From: Fibrobacterota bacterium | GTDB taxonomy: Bacteria > Fibrobacterota > Fibrobacteria > UBA5070 | Length of the DNA: 48,201 bases | Assembly: GCA_029557215.1 (NCBI GenBank) | Contig: JAKPQQ010000112.1 | Coordinates: 1 to 48,201, forward strand | Reading direction: 5' to 3' | Shown here: in pieces, positions 1 through 10,092 of the stretch | How the letters are laid out: the number at the start of each line of letters is the position of its first letter | How positions within the stretch are numbered: the stretch's first letter is position 1 | The notes under the pieces: generated by a model | The model's input: only the letters and a program-made list of their open reading frames with translations | What the model was told of the DNA's origin: nothing | The model's database searches: none | Position numbers and translations under genes: made by a program

Positions 1-1012
<1,012 letters not shown>

Positions 1013-1022
1013 GGTCGTGAGT

Positions 1023-1046
1023 CCTTTAGGGAAAACCCCAAAGGTA
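1023..1046 (-). promoter_or_regulatory. Possible hsdM promoter -10 and RBS-sequestering hairpin
   Basis: On the minus strand a TACCTT hexamer (1046-1041) runs into an imperfect inverted repeat, CCTTTGGGG then CCTAAAGG, with a short T-rich loop. The 3' arm contains the AAAGG that acts as hsdM Shine-Dalgarno. Folding of the nascent RNA could therefore limit translation. This is inferred from sequence only. Confidence 0.35.
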
Positions 1047-1193
1047 GCCGCCAAAGGGTCGGTTCCTGGTCGCCTGGAGCTCCGTCAGCGCGAAGTCAAT
1101 CGGGAAATGGTTCGCGTTGGCGGGATGTTCCACGAGATCGCTTTGTATCGAATGGTGCCGTAGCGGAATGTGCTCGCGGAGCGAAGAAGAAAA

Positions 1194-1267
1194 TGGGCCT
1201 TCCCGGACTTGAACCGAGGACCAAGCGATTATGAGTCGCGTGCTCTAACCGACTGAGCTAAAGGCCC
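1194..1267 (-). tRNA. tRNA with CAU anticodon (Ile2 more likely than elongator Met)
   Basis: The minus strand folds as a complete cloverleaf: acceptor GGGCCTT/AAGGCCC (seven perfect pairs), D-arm GCTC...GAGC, anticodon loop CTCATAA (CAU), T-loop TTCAAGT and discriminator A at 1194. CCA is not encoded (TTT follows). The anticodon arm and variable region (GCGACTCATAATCGCTTGG) closely match E. coli tRNA-Ile2, whose C34 is converted to lysidine by TilS, so I favour Ile2. Elongator Met cannot be excluded by eye. Confidence 0.9.
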
Positions 1268-1377
1268 GATCTCAGGACGTGCCCAAGAAGGATGGGAAAC
1301 GTAGCATCAAAGATCGCAGCTGGTCGATCAAGCGATGATCCTCGCGTCCGCGATCCGAGGCTTGAACGATCCGCGGT

Positions 1378-2475
1378 TCAGTGCAAGGAGTCGGACTCGG
1401 GGGGGACGGAATCCGGCTTGTCCATGAATTCGGCCAGGATGAATCCGAATTCGTCCTGGGCTTTCTTGAAGGCGGCCACCACGTCGGGGTCAAAATGCGT
1501 CCCGGAAGATTGCAATACGATTTCCGTCGAGGCTTCCAGGCCGAATGCCGGCTTGTAGCAGCGCTTGGTGGTGAGCGCGTCCCAGACGTCGGCCAGCGCG
1601 ACGATCCGTCCGTAGATGGGGATCTTGTCGCCTGCGAGTCCGTCTGGATAGCCTGTGCCGTCCCATTTCTCGTGGTGGCTGCGGGCCACCGACTGGGCGA
1701 TCCGCAGCATGGGGCTGTCGGCGTCGGCCAGGATCATGTCGCCGATTTCCGCATGCCGCCGCATGATCACGAGCTCGTCGGGGTCGAGCTTTCCCGGCTT
1801 GAGAAGGATCTGGTCGGGGACGCCGATCTTCCCGATGTCGTGCATGGAGCTGGCGACGTAGAGGTTGTCGACTTCTTCGGGCGAAAATCCCATCTGGCGG
1901 GCCAGGGCAGCGCTGTAGGAACGCATCCGCAGCACGTGGTTGCCGGTCTGGTCGTCGCGCATTTCCGCCGCCCGCGAAAGGCGGGTCACCGTGTCCAGGT
2001 TGGCCGCCTCGAGCTTCTTCAAGGTTTCGCGCAGTTCGCGGGTGCGCCGCTCCACCAATTCTTCCAGGCCCTTCTGGTAGCGTCTCACCTCGTCTTTCAG
2101 GGAGCGCTTTTCCAGGGCGTTGAGGATCGACATGTGGACTTGTTCGAGGTGGATCGGCTTGAGGATGAAGTCGTAGGCGCCTTCCTGCATGGACGACACG
2201 GCCAGGCCGATGTCGGCGTAGCCGGTGAACAGGACGGTGGCGATGCGAGGATGGTGGCGCCGCACGTGGCGCAGAAGGTCGGTTCCCGATTTGCCGGGCA
2301 TGCGGATGTCGGAAAGCAGGATGTCGAAATCCTTGCGGGCCAACTGCGAGCACGCCTCCTCGAAGTTCGTCGCGGTCGTGACCTCGAACTTCCTCAGCCC
2401 CAGGTAGTCCTGGATCACCTGGCAGATGGCGAACTCGTCGTCGACGACGAGGATTTTCGGAGCATCCAATTCCAT
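1378..2475 (-). CDS. Response regulator with HD-GYP phosphodiesterase output domain
   Basis: A 365-residue two-domain protein. The N-terminal receiver (about 7-120) has the acidic pair D12-D13, phospho-acceptor D56 in LLSDIRMPG, T84 and K106. A charged coiled-coil linker (about 125-165) leads into an HD-GYP domain (about 165-340) with HDIGK at 212-216, HAEIG at 241 and HHEKWDGTGYPDGL at 267-280. The family hydrolyses cyclic di-GMP, so phosphorylation by an unlinked histidine kinase probably tunes c-di-GMP. No kinase gene is adjacent. The ATG is preceded by a strong GGAGGAG. It is probably monocistronic, with its own promoter just upstream. Confidence 0.95.
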   Translation of the reverse strand: MELDAPKILVVDDEFAICQVIQDYLGLRKFEVTTATNFEEACSQLARKDFDILLSDIRMPGKSGTDLLRHVRRHHPRIATVLFTGYADIGLAVSSMQEGAYDFILKPIHLEQVHMSILNALEKRSLKDEVRRYQKGLEELVERRTRELRETLKKLEAANLDTVTRLSRAAEMRDDQTGNHVLRMRSYSAALARQMGFSPEEVDNLYVASSMHDIGKIGVPDQILLKPGKLDPDELVIMRRHAEIGDMILADADSPMLRIAQSVARSHHEKWDGTGYPDGLAGDKIPIYGRIVALADVWDALTTKRCYKPAFGLEASTEIVLQSSGTHFDPDVVAAFKKAQDEFGFILAEFMDKPDSVPPESDSLH

Positions 2476-2500
2476 TCAGTTCTCCTCCAATCGGTAAACC

Positions 2501-2530
2501 ACTATACCAGGGGCGTGGGGGGGTGCGCAA
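2501..2530 (-). promoter_or_regulatory. Predicted promoter of the HD-GYP regulator
   Basis: On the minus strand TTGCGC (2530-2525), an 18-base spacer and TATAGT (2506-2501) resemble a housekeeping sigma promoter. It would give a leader of about 20 bases holding the GGAGGAG ribosome-binding site. Confidence 0.5.
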
Positions 2531-2649
2531 GGACGGAAAGGAAGAAGTGCGGGGGCGCAGAAAATTTCGCGGTTCGCAAAAAGCTTGCTATCTTTACGCT
2601 CCCTCGGATCGAGGTGTGCACCAGCAATGGCGCCGCCCGCGACGAGAAA

Positions 2650-2767
<118 letters not shown>

Positions 2768-2779
2768 AAGGAAGCGCCC

Positions 2780-2853
2780 CGGGATATGGCTCAGCAGGCA
2801 GAGCGCCACGTTCGGAACGGCAGAGGTCGCACGTTCGAATCGTGTCACCCCGA
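2780..2853 (+). pseudogene. Decayed tandem copy of tRNA-Pro (CGG)
   Basis: From the T-arm onward the sequence is identical to the intact tRNA-Pro at 2650-2722, and the loop still spells CGG. The 5' half has decayed: the acceptor strand CGGGATA mismatches CACCCCG at two positions. The anticodon stem CCACG no longer pairs with its 3' partner, where a base has been inserted (74 versus 73 bases). A standard cloverleaf cannot form, so I call it a pseudogene. Confidence 0.8.
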
Positions 2854-2899
2854 CTCGCAAAAACAAAGGCCGTCCGTCAGGATGGCCTTTGTTCGTAGG
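2822..2899 (+). repeat. Direct repeat, copy 2
   Basis: Second copy of the block at 2691-2767, nearly identical, carrying the T-arm of the pseudo-tRNA and the duplicated hairpin. Near-identity here against decay in the 5' half suggests recent duplication with rapid change upstream, or gene conversion of the 3' part. Confidence 0.9.
2863..2892 (+). terminator. Duplicated hairpin terminator after the pseudo-tRNA
   Basis: The same 13-pair stem and GTCA loop as at 2731-2760. It would act as a second terminator in series for the tRNA-Pro transcript. Confidence 0.55.
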
Positions 2900-2940
2900 G
2901 GGAATCGCATTCGCCTATTGCGATGGTGGCCGAATGCGCC

Positions 2941-2972
2941 TTGTAGGGGCGATTCGTGAATCGCCCCTACAA
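2941..2972. repeat. REP/MITE-like perfect palindrome
   Basis: A 15-base arm TTGTAGGGGCGATTC, a two-base centre and its exact reverse complement. Short foldback repeats with GTAGGGGCGA arms are, from memory, common as dispersed repeats in many bacterial genomes. A weaker inverted repeat (GCATTCG/CGAATGC) lies just before it. Only one copy is in this window. Confidence 0.7.
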
Positions 2973-3047
2973 CCGTGACGCCTGTCCGTAATGGCGGGAT
3001 TTCCGGTACACCCCCGCCTCGGGGCGGTCAGCCCGGCCCCCGATTGT

Positions 3048-3923
3048 CTATCCCGGCCGCGATTCGAACTCGGACAGTTCCTTGCGCAGGGTTTCCAGTT
3101 GTTTCCAGTTCTCGCGTTGGAGCGCCACCGCCTTGCGGACCAGCAGCTCCAGATGCCGCAGGGCGTGGGCCTGGCCGTGGCGCACCGAAGGCACGAGCGA
3201 GACCATCAGCTCCACGTCCTGGGGATACATGTGCGGGGCCATGAAGGAGCGGAATCGCTTTTCCGCGGCGATGGCTTCGGTGCTGTCTTCGGCGGCGTAG
3301 AACATGCCGGGCAGGACATCCTTGAGCAGATGGGCCTCGGCGTCGCCTTCGAAGGTGATCAGATCGGGCTCGGTGCCGACGGGTTCGGGCTGGATCAGGC
3401 GGTCGAGCATCTTCTCGATTTCCACCCGCATCGCGGCGCGTTCCTGTTCGCGGTAGCGCGCCTGGTACAGGATCGGGAAGGCGTTCACGGCCATCTGGGC
3501 GAACTGGAATTCGGCGAACTCGCCCAGGTACACCACGTCTCCGGACAATTCCTTGGCGGCATCCAGGCTGTCCAGATGGATCACCTTGGCGGGGATGGGC
3601 AGGAACTCGGAATCGCCCATGGAACGAAGCCGCTCGCGGACCTGGTCGGGATCCAGCGCGCCCTCCAGGCCGCCGTTTTCGCGCGCCTGGTCGATCATTT
3701 CCTCGATTCCGCGCTCCATGGAAAGCCCGAACTCGGTCCGGAAGAAATCCGCCATGGTCTTCTGGTCGTGGTAGTTGCCTTGGACGATCAACAATCCGTT
3801 GCGCATCATCGCGGCGGCGACGTGGTCGTGGGGCAGGGGCGGATCCAGCTTGGCGATCGCCACCAGATGCCCGTCCAGATGCGCCGGGTCGCCCTTGAGA
3901 AAACGGAATAGGCTCAAATCCAT
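3048..3923 (-). CDS. Conserved protein of unknown function (291 aa)
   Basis: I do not recognise the family. The protein has no signal peptide or membrane segment and is rich in acidic residues and helices, ending in a likely coiled coil (about 255-290). The product is probably cytoplasmic. An in-frame ATG at 3998 would add 25 residues. I chose 3923 because a TAGGTT -10-like hexamer sits seven bases before it and the segment upstream is the promoter region of the divergent tetR gene. Confidence 0.75.
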   Translation of the reverse strand: MDLSLFRFLKGDPAHLDGHLVAIAKLDPPLPHDHVAAAMMRNGLLIVQGNYHDQKTMADFFRTEFGLSMERGIEEMIDQARENGGLEGALDPDQVRERLRSMGDSEFLPIPAKVIHLDSLDAAKELSGDVVYLGEFAEFQFAQMAVNAFPILYQARYREQERAAMRVEIEKMLDRLIQPEPVGTEPDLITFEGDAEAHLLKDVLPGMFYAAEDSTEAIAAEKRFRSFMAPHMYPQDVELMVSLVPSVRHGQAHALRHLELLVRKAVALQRENWKQLETLRKELSEFESRPG

Positions 3924-3930
3924 ACCGGTT

Positions 3931-3958
3931 AACCTACATCCCATCGGTTCGTGCGCAA
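3931..3958 (-). promoter_or_regulatory. Predicted promoter of the unknown gene ending at 3048
   Basis: Minus strand TTGCGC (3958-3953), 16-base spacer, TAGGTT (3936-3931), then seven bases to ATG at 3923. The spacing implies a leaderless or nearly leaderless transcript. Confidence 0.45.
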
Positions 3959-4027
3959 TCGGGATCTCTTTGGGATAAATCCTCGTAGCTTGCCGCACCG
4001 GTGGGACGACCCGAGGATGTTCTGGTT

Positions 4028-4056
4028 TTGTCGATCGGTGTTTGATAAGTTAACGC
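4028..4056 (+). promoter_or_regulatory. Predicted promoter of the tetR-TonB operon
   Basis: TTGTCG (4028-4033), 17-base spacer, TAACGC (4051-4056), then eight bases to the tetR ATG with no Shine-Dalgarno. The -10 match is imperfect. TetR-type proteins usually bind their own promoter, but I see no clean operator palindrome here. Confidence 0.4.
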
Positions 4057-4064
4057 TGTAAACC

Positions 4065-4856
4065 ATGAAGACCAGTTTCCCAATCAAAACCGGCCCTGCC
4101 AAGAGGAACCCCAAGCCGCGCCCCAGCGAGGTCGTGGTCCAGAACGCCAGTCGTTCCCGGAGGGACCGGGATCGCAAGGAATTGCGCGAGAGCATTCTCC
4201 GCGAGGCCGGTGCGTTGTTCGTGGAATTGGGCTACGATGGTTTTTCCATGCGCAAGGTCGCGGCCAGGATCGGGTACTCCGTGACCACGATCTACCATCA
4301 TTTCAAGGACAAGGACGCCCTCCTGATGGCGCTTCTGGGCGAGGCGTTCTGTTCGTTCGGGCAAAGCCTGGACGCCGCCGGAGCGCGCGAGTCCGACCCG
4401 GTGGAGCGCGTGGTCGCCACCGGCAAGGCGTATGTCCGGTTCGCCCGCGAAAACCCGGTGTTCTTCCATCTCATGTTCCTGCGGCGACCCGATTATCTGG
4501 TGCGCCGCGAACAGGAGGCGCTCAAGGACGCCCACGACGGGTATTCGGCCCTTTTGCGCGACGCCGAGGGACTGCAGGCGGCCGGATTCTACCGAGGTCA
4601 TGCGCCCGAAGCGGTGGCCAGCGCGCTCTGGGCCTCGGTCCACGGATTGGCGATGCTGTCCCTGACGGTGTTCAAGGAAGATCCCGCCATGATCGACGAC
4701 GTGGCCAAGGTGCTGTTCCAGCTCGATCCGCGCCTGGCGCGACAGGACGACGGGACCGGCCGGGAAAACGGAAAATCCGCGCAGATGGGTGACACATCTC
4801 CGCGCGCAAGGTGTTCCAAGGGAAACAACGACAAGAAACGCAACGGAGAACCGTAA
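4065..4856 (+). CDS. TetR/AcrR-family transcriptional regulator
   Basis: 263 residues. A basic N-terminal extension (about 1-37, many Arg/Lys) precedes a TetR helix-turn-helix domain (about 38-85) with the typical GYDGFSMRKVAARIGYSVTT and IYHHFKDKDALL. The C-terminal ligand domain (about 95-215) resembles the WHG/TetR_C_13 type. A low-complexity polar tail follows. The stop codon overlaps the start of the TonB-dependent receptor (TAATG), so the regulator is translationally coupled to the transport genes it probably controls. The ligand is unknown. Confidence 0.9.
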   Translation: MKTSFPIKTGPAKRNPKPRPSEVVVQNASRSRRDRDRKELRESILREAGALFVELGYDGFSMRKVAARIGYSVTTIYHHFKDKDALLMALLGEAFCSFGQSLDAAGARESDPVERVVATGKAYVRFARENPVFFHLMFLRRPDYLVRREQEALKDAHDGYSALLRDAEGLQAAGFYRGHAPEAVASALWASVHGLAMLSLTVFKEDPAMIDDVAKVLFQLDPRLARQDDGTGRENGKSAQMGDTSPRARCSKGNNDKKRNGEP

Positions 4857-7636
4857 TGAAGACGATCGGGTTGACCCCTCCAGCCCTGTTGGCGATTTCC
4901 GCCCTCGCGATAACCCGGATCTCCACCGAACCGTCGGCGGCTCCGACCGCGGTCGTGGCCGATTCGGCCCGCGTGATGGCGGATTCCGTTCGTTCCGCGA
5001 CCGTTCCGTCGGCGGTGGCGACGGATTCCGTCGCGAATTCCGGCGCGCCGGTGGCGACGGACACGGCGGGGCGCGGACCCCGCGTTCCGCTGGTGGTGCG
5101 CGGCCAGGCGCCGGCGGGATCGCAGGTCACGTTGGATGGCGTGGTCGCCAGGATGGATTCGGCGGGGGGGTATCTGGCCTCGATCGAGACCGACAGTCTC
5201 GCGCGCGTTTCCGACGCCTACGAACTGTGCCTGAAGATCGCCGGAGAAACCTTGTGCACGAAGGTGCGGCCGCAGGGATTCGACACGCTGGACGTGGCTC
5301 CTCTGGAAGTCAAGATCGACAGCGTGGTGGAAACCCGCGACACGATCCGCACCATCGTCGACACGACGAATTTCGACAGCACGGCCCTGAAGTCCGACGA
5401 GGGGCCCAAGGTCGTGAAATCCGCCGCCGGTCGCACGGTGACCATCAAGGGCAAGCGGCGTCCGCCGCGCGTGCTGGGGCAGGAACGCGTGACGGTGCAG
5501 ACCATCAAGCGTCTGCCGGGCCTGGGAGAACCCGACGTGATCCGCGCCGTGCAGGCGCTGCCGGGTGTGGTGCAGTCGTCGGATTTTTCCACCAAGATCT
5601 ACGTGCGCGGTTCCAGTTCCGACCAGAACCTGATCCTGTTCGACAACGCCGCGGTCTATTCCCCCGCGCACTTCGGCGGGTTGTTCAGCACGTTCCTCGC
5701 CGACGCGGTGGGTGGATTGGACTTCTACAAGGGCGGATTCGAACCCCGCTACGGCAATCGCCTGGCGTCGGTGCTCCTGGTGAACTCCAAGGTCGGGGCC
5801 TCCGACATCGACAATTCGCTCGATTCCAGCCGCACCCTGCGCCGTTGGCTCGACAAGGGCGTGCGCAAGACGGAATCCGTCGTCATGGGAAAGCCCGTCG
5901 ACAGCCTGGAAGAGGTGAAGTCGCAAGGGTCGCTGCGGCTGACCACCTTCTCGGGAACCCTCGCCGTGGATGGACGCAAGGACGAGCTTACGTGGGCTCT
6001 CGCCGGACGGCGGACCTGGATCGGATCCGCCTTGGAGCTGGCTCGCGAACTGGAAGCCACCGACCTCCAGCTGGATTACGACTTCTGGGACTGGCAGGGG
6101 AGCGGGGCCTGGGGGCGCGGAGGCGACTCGATCCGCGTGTCGGCCTACGACGGCCGCGACAAGCTGGACTTCGATCCGATTTCCGTGGAATGGGGCAACC
6201 GGGCGATCCCGGTCAATTTCCGTAAACGGTTGGGGACCGATTGGATCGCCAGCGGAACGCTGGCCTATTCCAAGTACGACCAGCTCCTGAAGTTCGCCGA
6301 CATCTTCAGTTTCGAAAACTCCATCGACACCTGGAACGCCCGCGCCGAGCTGCAGTGGAACCCCAATCCCTTCCATCGCGTGACAGGTGGCTACGAGTTC
6401 AATCGCCACGAGGTCCTGTTCGGCCAGAAGATCCCCGTCGCGTCCGTGGACTACCGCTCCAAGACGGAATCCGACCTCCACGCGGCCTACATCCAGGATC
6501 GCTGGGTGCTGGACACGAAGAAGACCATCACCGCCGGCGTGCGCGTCTACAACGACATGGATCTGGCCAACGACATCTACGCGGATCCTCGCGCGAGCTT
6601 CACCTGGCGCTTCGCTCCCGACTGGAAGGCCGACCTCCACTGGGGTCGCTACACCCAGTACATGACCAGCATCCGGTTCGCCGACCTGGAATTGCCCACC
6701 GAGTTCTGGTACGCCGCGCAGGATCCCATGGAGCCCACCTACCAGTACATGACCTCGCTGGGGGTGGAGCGCACCAACCTGACCAAGCTGGGGCTGCGCG
6801 TGAGCCTGGAAGGCTACTACAAGGACATCTACGCGGTGCCTCTGCTGGTGCAGAGCACTTCCCAGAGGCAGGATTCCAGCCAGGACGCGTCGGGCTACGA
6901 CTTCTTCGCGCAGAACTTCCAGAAGCTCGACGGCTGGGCCATGGGCGGCGAGCTCGCGGTGGCCAAGGAGGATGGTTGGTGGACGGCATCCGCAAGCGGG
7001 ACCGTCGGCTGGTCGGCGCTCCAGCAGCGCGATTTCCAGAACGACCTGGTCAAGAAGAGCTTCGATCCCTACTGGGCCGACTGGGACCAGCGTTACACCT
7101 TCAAGACCACCGGCGGCCTGAACTGGCTGGGGCCCGGATCCGATGAAGGCTTGACTTCCGACAAGAAGGCCGTGCCGACCGCGGCGAAGGTCGCCACGTC
7201 GGTGCTGTTCCCGCCCATGGTCGCGCTTTGGGCCATGAAGAAGGCCGACTTCTTCCGGTCCAGCTTCCAGCTCAACGTGAACTCGGGGCTGCCCATGACC
7301 GATTACCAGTACTACTACAGGGCTCGCGAACCCATGCAAGGCGTGGATGGCGGATCCGGAGCGGGCGGTCCGACAACGGGAGTCGACGGGAACACCGTCG
7401 CGGAATTCAAGCCTCGCAACGTGACGCGCCGACCGGGGTACTTCCGTCTGGACGTGACCCCGTTCGACTTCGGGCGCACCGGCAAATGGCGGTTCTACTA
7501 CACGATCATCAACGTCACCGACGCGGTGAACGTCTTTTCCATCAACTACGACACCGAAAAGAATCCACCGAAGCGCGAGGAAACCACCCAGTTCCCGATC
7601 CTTCCGTTCTTCTTCGGCTACGAATACCAGTTCTGA
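4856..7636 (+). CDS. TonB-dependent outer-membrane receptor
   Basis: About 926 residues from the ATG at 4856 (GGAG upstream), with a hydrophobic N-terminal signal (MKTIGLTPPALLAISALA). A Ser/Val/Asp-rich linker leads to a carboxypeptidase-regulatory-like beta domain (about 80-165). The plug (about 205-310) carries the typical DVIRAVQALPGV and KIYVRGSSSDQNLILFDN motifs, and a long beta-barrel ends in FFFGYEYQF with a terminal aromatic. Such receptors take up large or scarce substrates using TonB energy. The operon supplies a dedicated lipoprotein, ExbB, ExbD and TonB. No haem or siderophore enzymes are adjacent, so the substrate is unknown. Confidence 0.93.
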   Translation: MKTIGLTPPALLAISALAITRISTEPSAAPTAVVADSARVMADSVRSATVPSAVATDSVANSGAPVATDTAGRGPRVPLVVRGQAPAGSQVTLDGVVARMDSAGGYLASIETDSLARVSDAYELCLKIAGETLCTKVRPQGFDTLDVAPLEVKIDSVVETRDTIRTIVDTTNFDSTALKSDEGPKVVKSAAGRTVTIKGKRRPPRVLGQERVTVQTIKRLPGLGEPDVIRAVQALPGVVQSSDFSTKIYVRGSSSDQNLILFDNAAVYSPAHFGGLFSTFLADAVGGLDFYKGGFEPRYGNRLASVLLVNSKVGASDIDNSLDSSRTLRRWLDKGVRKTESVVMGKPVDSLEEVKSQGSLRLTTFSGTLAVDGRKDELTWALAGRRTWIGSALELARELEATDLQLDYDFWDWQGSGAWGRGGDSIRVSAYDGRDKLDFDPISVEWGNRAIPVNFRKRLGTDWIASGTLAYSKYDQLLKFADIFSFENSIDTWNARAELQWNPNPFHRVTGGYEFNRHEVLFGQKIPVASVDYRSKTESDLHAAYIQDRWVLDTKKTITAGVRVYNDMDLANDIYADPRASFTWRFAPDWKADLHWGRYTQYMTSIRFADLELPTEFWYAAQDPMEPTYQYMTSLGVERTNLTKLGLRVSLEGYYKDIYAVPLLVQSTSQRQDSSQDASGYDFFAQNFQKLDGWAMGGELAVAKEDGWWTASASGTVGWSALQQRDFQNDLVKKSFDPYWADWDQRYTFKTTGGLNWLGPGSDEGLTSDKKAVPTAAKVATSVLFPPMVALWAMKKADFFRSSFQLNVNSGLPMTDYQYYYRAREPMQGVDGGSGAGGPTTGVDGNTVAEFKPRNVTRRPGYFRLDVTPFDFGRTGKWRFYYTIINVTDAVNVFSINYDTEKNPPKREETTQFPILPFFFGYEYQF

Positions 7637-7649
7637 GGGGAAAGCCATC

Positions 7650-8948
7650 ATGAACAAGTCGATTCTCGCAACTGCCGCGCTCCTTGGGGTTTTTGGATGC
7701 AACGGCCCCTGGAATATGACTCCTTCCGAGTACGAGGGCGGAGACCCCAAGCTCCTGCTTTCGCTCTTCGCGGTGGGAACCAAGGATTTCGACACCCTTT
7801 GGCTGGAGAGGACCCAATCGCTGGAGCAGGACTACGACTCCACGCGGGCCTTCGTGGAGGAGGCGACGATGGTCGTTTCCCGAGTGGGGGATCCGTCGGA
7901 TTCCGTCAGCTACCGGTCCGTGCCCGGCAGCGCGGTCGCCTGGGTCCCGGTGCGGTCCCACCGCGTGGTGCCCGGGGCTTCCTACGAACTCCGGGCGTCT
8001 GTGTTGTGGAACGCATCGCGAGACTGGCCCACGGGCAAGGAGCTTCGCCGGACCGAGCTTTCCGCGACGACCACGGTTCCCGCCGCCTGGTCGATCGCCG
8101 ACAGCGTGATGGCGCCGCTCGAGGCGCTGGTGCCTTCGCTTTCGGTGGGAATGCCCATCAACGACAGCGCCTGGTACGCCATGGAACTCGATTCGCTGTT
8201 GCCCGGCCGCAGGGAACGCTACCGGATCACGTCCGCCACCCTGGACAGCCTCCGAAACGGCGACATGGTGATGCGGCGGATCTTCTCCGGCGAAAGCGTT
8301 CTCTACATCTCGGGCATCACCCGGCAGGTCAAGAATTCCGCCGGCCAGTCGACGCTGCTTCCGTACCGGGAATACCAATTCCACCTGAAGTACGGAGCCG
8401 GGTTCGGCGGGGCGTTTTCCGTGCAGCGCTTCGACACTTCGAGAGCCTTCATCCAGAACGTGGTCCAGCAGCAGTTCCGGCGCTCCCGGGGGGCCACCGG
8501 CTACACCAGGGAGGATTCTGCGCGGCTCTTCCAGCCCGGCGAGACCCGCTACTACTTCTCGCCGATGCCGGTGACCGCCACCGAGATGGCGGGCTGGCCG
8601 GACGTGTTCCTGTTCTCCAACGTCGGGATCGGGTACACCGGCAAGAACACGCTCTACGTCTACGCGACCGATCCGTCCTATCCCACCTACAACGCCTCGC
8701 TGCAGGGCGTCGCAGGAGGCGACCGCACCACGATCGCCTATTCCAACATCCAGGGCGGATCGGGCTACTTCGCGGGCGCTCTGGTCGACAGCTTCTCGAT
8801 CAACGTCTTCGCGCTCGCCTCCGACACGTTCCCGGTGCGCCAACTTCGCGCCGCGGCCTGCCGCGAAGCGTGGAAGCTCCACGTGCAGGACGGCGACGCG
8901 TTCGATCCGGCCTTCTGCGAAGGCGTCCAGTACAAGCCCAGGAATTGA
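7650..8948 (+). CDS. Lipoprotein partner of the TonB-dependent receptor (DUF4249-like)
   Basis: 432 residues with a lipoprotein signal ending LLGVFGC (C17 would be lipidated). The mature part looks beta-rich. Position and size directly after a TonB-dependent receptor resemble DUF4249 proteins of Bacteroidota, which pair with such receptors. The family assignment is by analogy, not a clear motif. It starts 14 bases after the receptor stop with AGGGGAAAG upstream. It is probably a surface or periplasmic substrate-binding partner. Confidence 0.75.
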   Translation: MNKSILATAALLGVFGCNGPWNMTPSEYEGGDPKLLLSLFAVGTKDFDTLWLERTQSLEQDYDSTRAFVEEATMVVSRVGDPSDSVSYRSVPGSAVAWVPVRSHRVVPGASYELRASVLWNASRDWPTGKELRRTELSATTTVPAAWSIADSVMAPLEALVPSLSVGMPINDSAWYAMELDSLLPGRRERYRITSATLDSLRNGDMVMRRIFSGESVLYISGITRQVKNSAGQSTLLPYREYQFHLKYGAGFGGAFSVQRFDTSRAFIQNVVQQQFRRSRGATGYTREDSARLFQPGETRYYFSPMPVTATEMAGWPDVFLFSNVGIGYTGKNTLYVYATDPSYPTYNASLQGVAGGDRTTIAYSNIQGGSGYFAGALVDSFSINVFALASDTFPVRQLRAAACREAWKLHVQDGDAFDPAFCEGVQYKPRN

Positions 8949-9038
8949 CGGAATCCGACGGTGGCCGTTCCGGCGCCGTCGATGACGATCCGACCCATCT
9001 TCACCCCCCTCACATTCCCAATCCAGGAGAATCCATCC

Positions 9039-9686
9039 ATGAACGCCAATTTCATCGGGACCTTCGCTCCGGTCCTGTTCACCATCGAAATCGCGCTCTA
9101 CGCGCTGCTGGTCGTGCTGGGCGTGACAGGGCTCGTCCTGTTCATCTGGCGCTGGAAGACGCTTTCCGTCGCCGCCGGCGACGCGGCCAAGTGGAAGAAG
9201 CTCCTGTCCGAGAACCTTTCCAGCGGATCTTCGCTGGACCACATCCAGGTCACGGTGGAAGAGGAACGCACGCTCCCCGGACGCGTGGTCAAGCTGGGCA
9301 AGGAGTCGCAGGGGCTTTCGCCCGAGGCGCTGGAGAAGGTCTACGAAGTCCAGGAGTCGGCGGAAAAACGCCACCTCGAATCCGGCGTGTCGTTCCTGGG
9401 GACCGTGGGCGCCAACGCGCCGTTCCTGGGGCTGACAGGAACCGTCCTGGGCATCCTGATCGCCTTCAACAAGTTCGCCGAAGCCGGCGGCAAAGGGTCC
9501 ACCGAGGTGATGGTGGCCATCGCGCGCGCCCTGGTGGCCACCGCCCTGGGCCTGACCATCGCGATCCCGGCCGTGGTCGCGTTCAACGTGCTCAAGAACC
9601 GCATCCGGACCATCCTGGACGGCTCGCGCGAAGTCCGCGGGCTGGTGGTGGCGCGCTCGCTGAACGCCGCCGCCAAGGAGAAGTGA
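9039..9686 (+). CDS. exbB: ExbB/TolQ/MotA-family proton channel subunit
   Basis: 215 residues. Transmembrane helices are visible near 12-36, then about 115-140 and 150-172. The core GTVGANAPFLGLTGTVLGIL and the last helix ALVATALGLTIAIPAVVAF are hallmarks of ExbB/TolQ. With ExbD it converts proton-motive force into motion of TonB. ATG 9039 is chosen because AGGAG lies ten bases upstream; an upstream in-frame ATG at 8961 has no such signal. It is followed one base after its stop by exbD. Confidence 0.95.
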   Translation: MNANFIGTFAPVLFTIEIALYALLVVLGVTGLVLFIWRWKTLSVAAGDAAKWKKLLSENLSSGSSLDHIQVTVEEERTLPGRVVKLGKESQGLSPEALEKVYEVQESAEKRHLESGVSFLGTVGANAPFLGLTGTVLGILIAFNKFAEAGGKGSTEVMVAIARALVATALGLTIAIPAVVAFNVLKNRIRTILDGSREVRGLVVARSLNAAAKEK

Positions 9687-9687
9687 C

Positions 9688-10092
9688 ATGGCCGCCGCGG
9701 CAGGAAACGACGAAGACATCATCTCGTCCATCAACATCACGCCGCTGGTCGACATCTTCCTGGTGCTCCTGATCATCTTCATGATCACGAGCTCGGTGAT
9801 CGACCAGCGCGAGATCGCCCTCCAGGTCCCCAAGGCGGCCAACGCCGGACAGCAGGCGCCCAAGGCGTCGGGCCTGGTGGTCGACAAGGACGGCAACACC
9901 TACCTGGACGGACAGAAACTGGACACCGCCTCCATCGCCGCCGTGCTGCGCGGCGCGGTGGCGCGCGATCCCGAACACCAGGTGCTGATCGGCGCCGATC
10001 GCGAACTCCAGTACCAGAAGGTGGTCGACATCATCGATCTGGTGCGCGGGGCCGGAATCACCAAGTACGCCCTCAAGGTGGTCCGTCCGTGA
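9688..10092 (+). CDS. exbD: ExbD/TolR-family energy transducer
   Basis: 134 residues with one N-terminal transmembrane helix, ITPLVDIFLVLLIIFMITSS. It contains the conserved Asp of the PLVD motif that carries protons. A periplasmic domain follows (about 50-134) ending GITKYALKVV. An AAGGAG lies at the end of exbB. The stop overlaps the GTG start of tonB (GTGA), so exbB, exbD and tonB are tightly coupled. Confidence 0.96.
   Translation: MAAAAGNDEDIISSINITPLVDIFLVLLIIFMITSSVIDQREIALQVPKAANAGQQAPKASGLVVDKDGNTYLDGQKLDTASIAAVLRGAVARDPEHQVLIGADRELQYQKVVDIIDLVRGAGITKYALKVVRP

Noticed and set aside
4598..7795. 1065-codon minus-strand frame opposite the TonB receptor
   Set aside because: It is a high-GC shadow frame; the plus strand has clear TonB-receptor motifs, a signal peptide and coupled neighbours.
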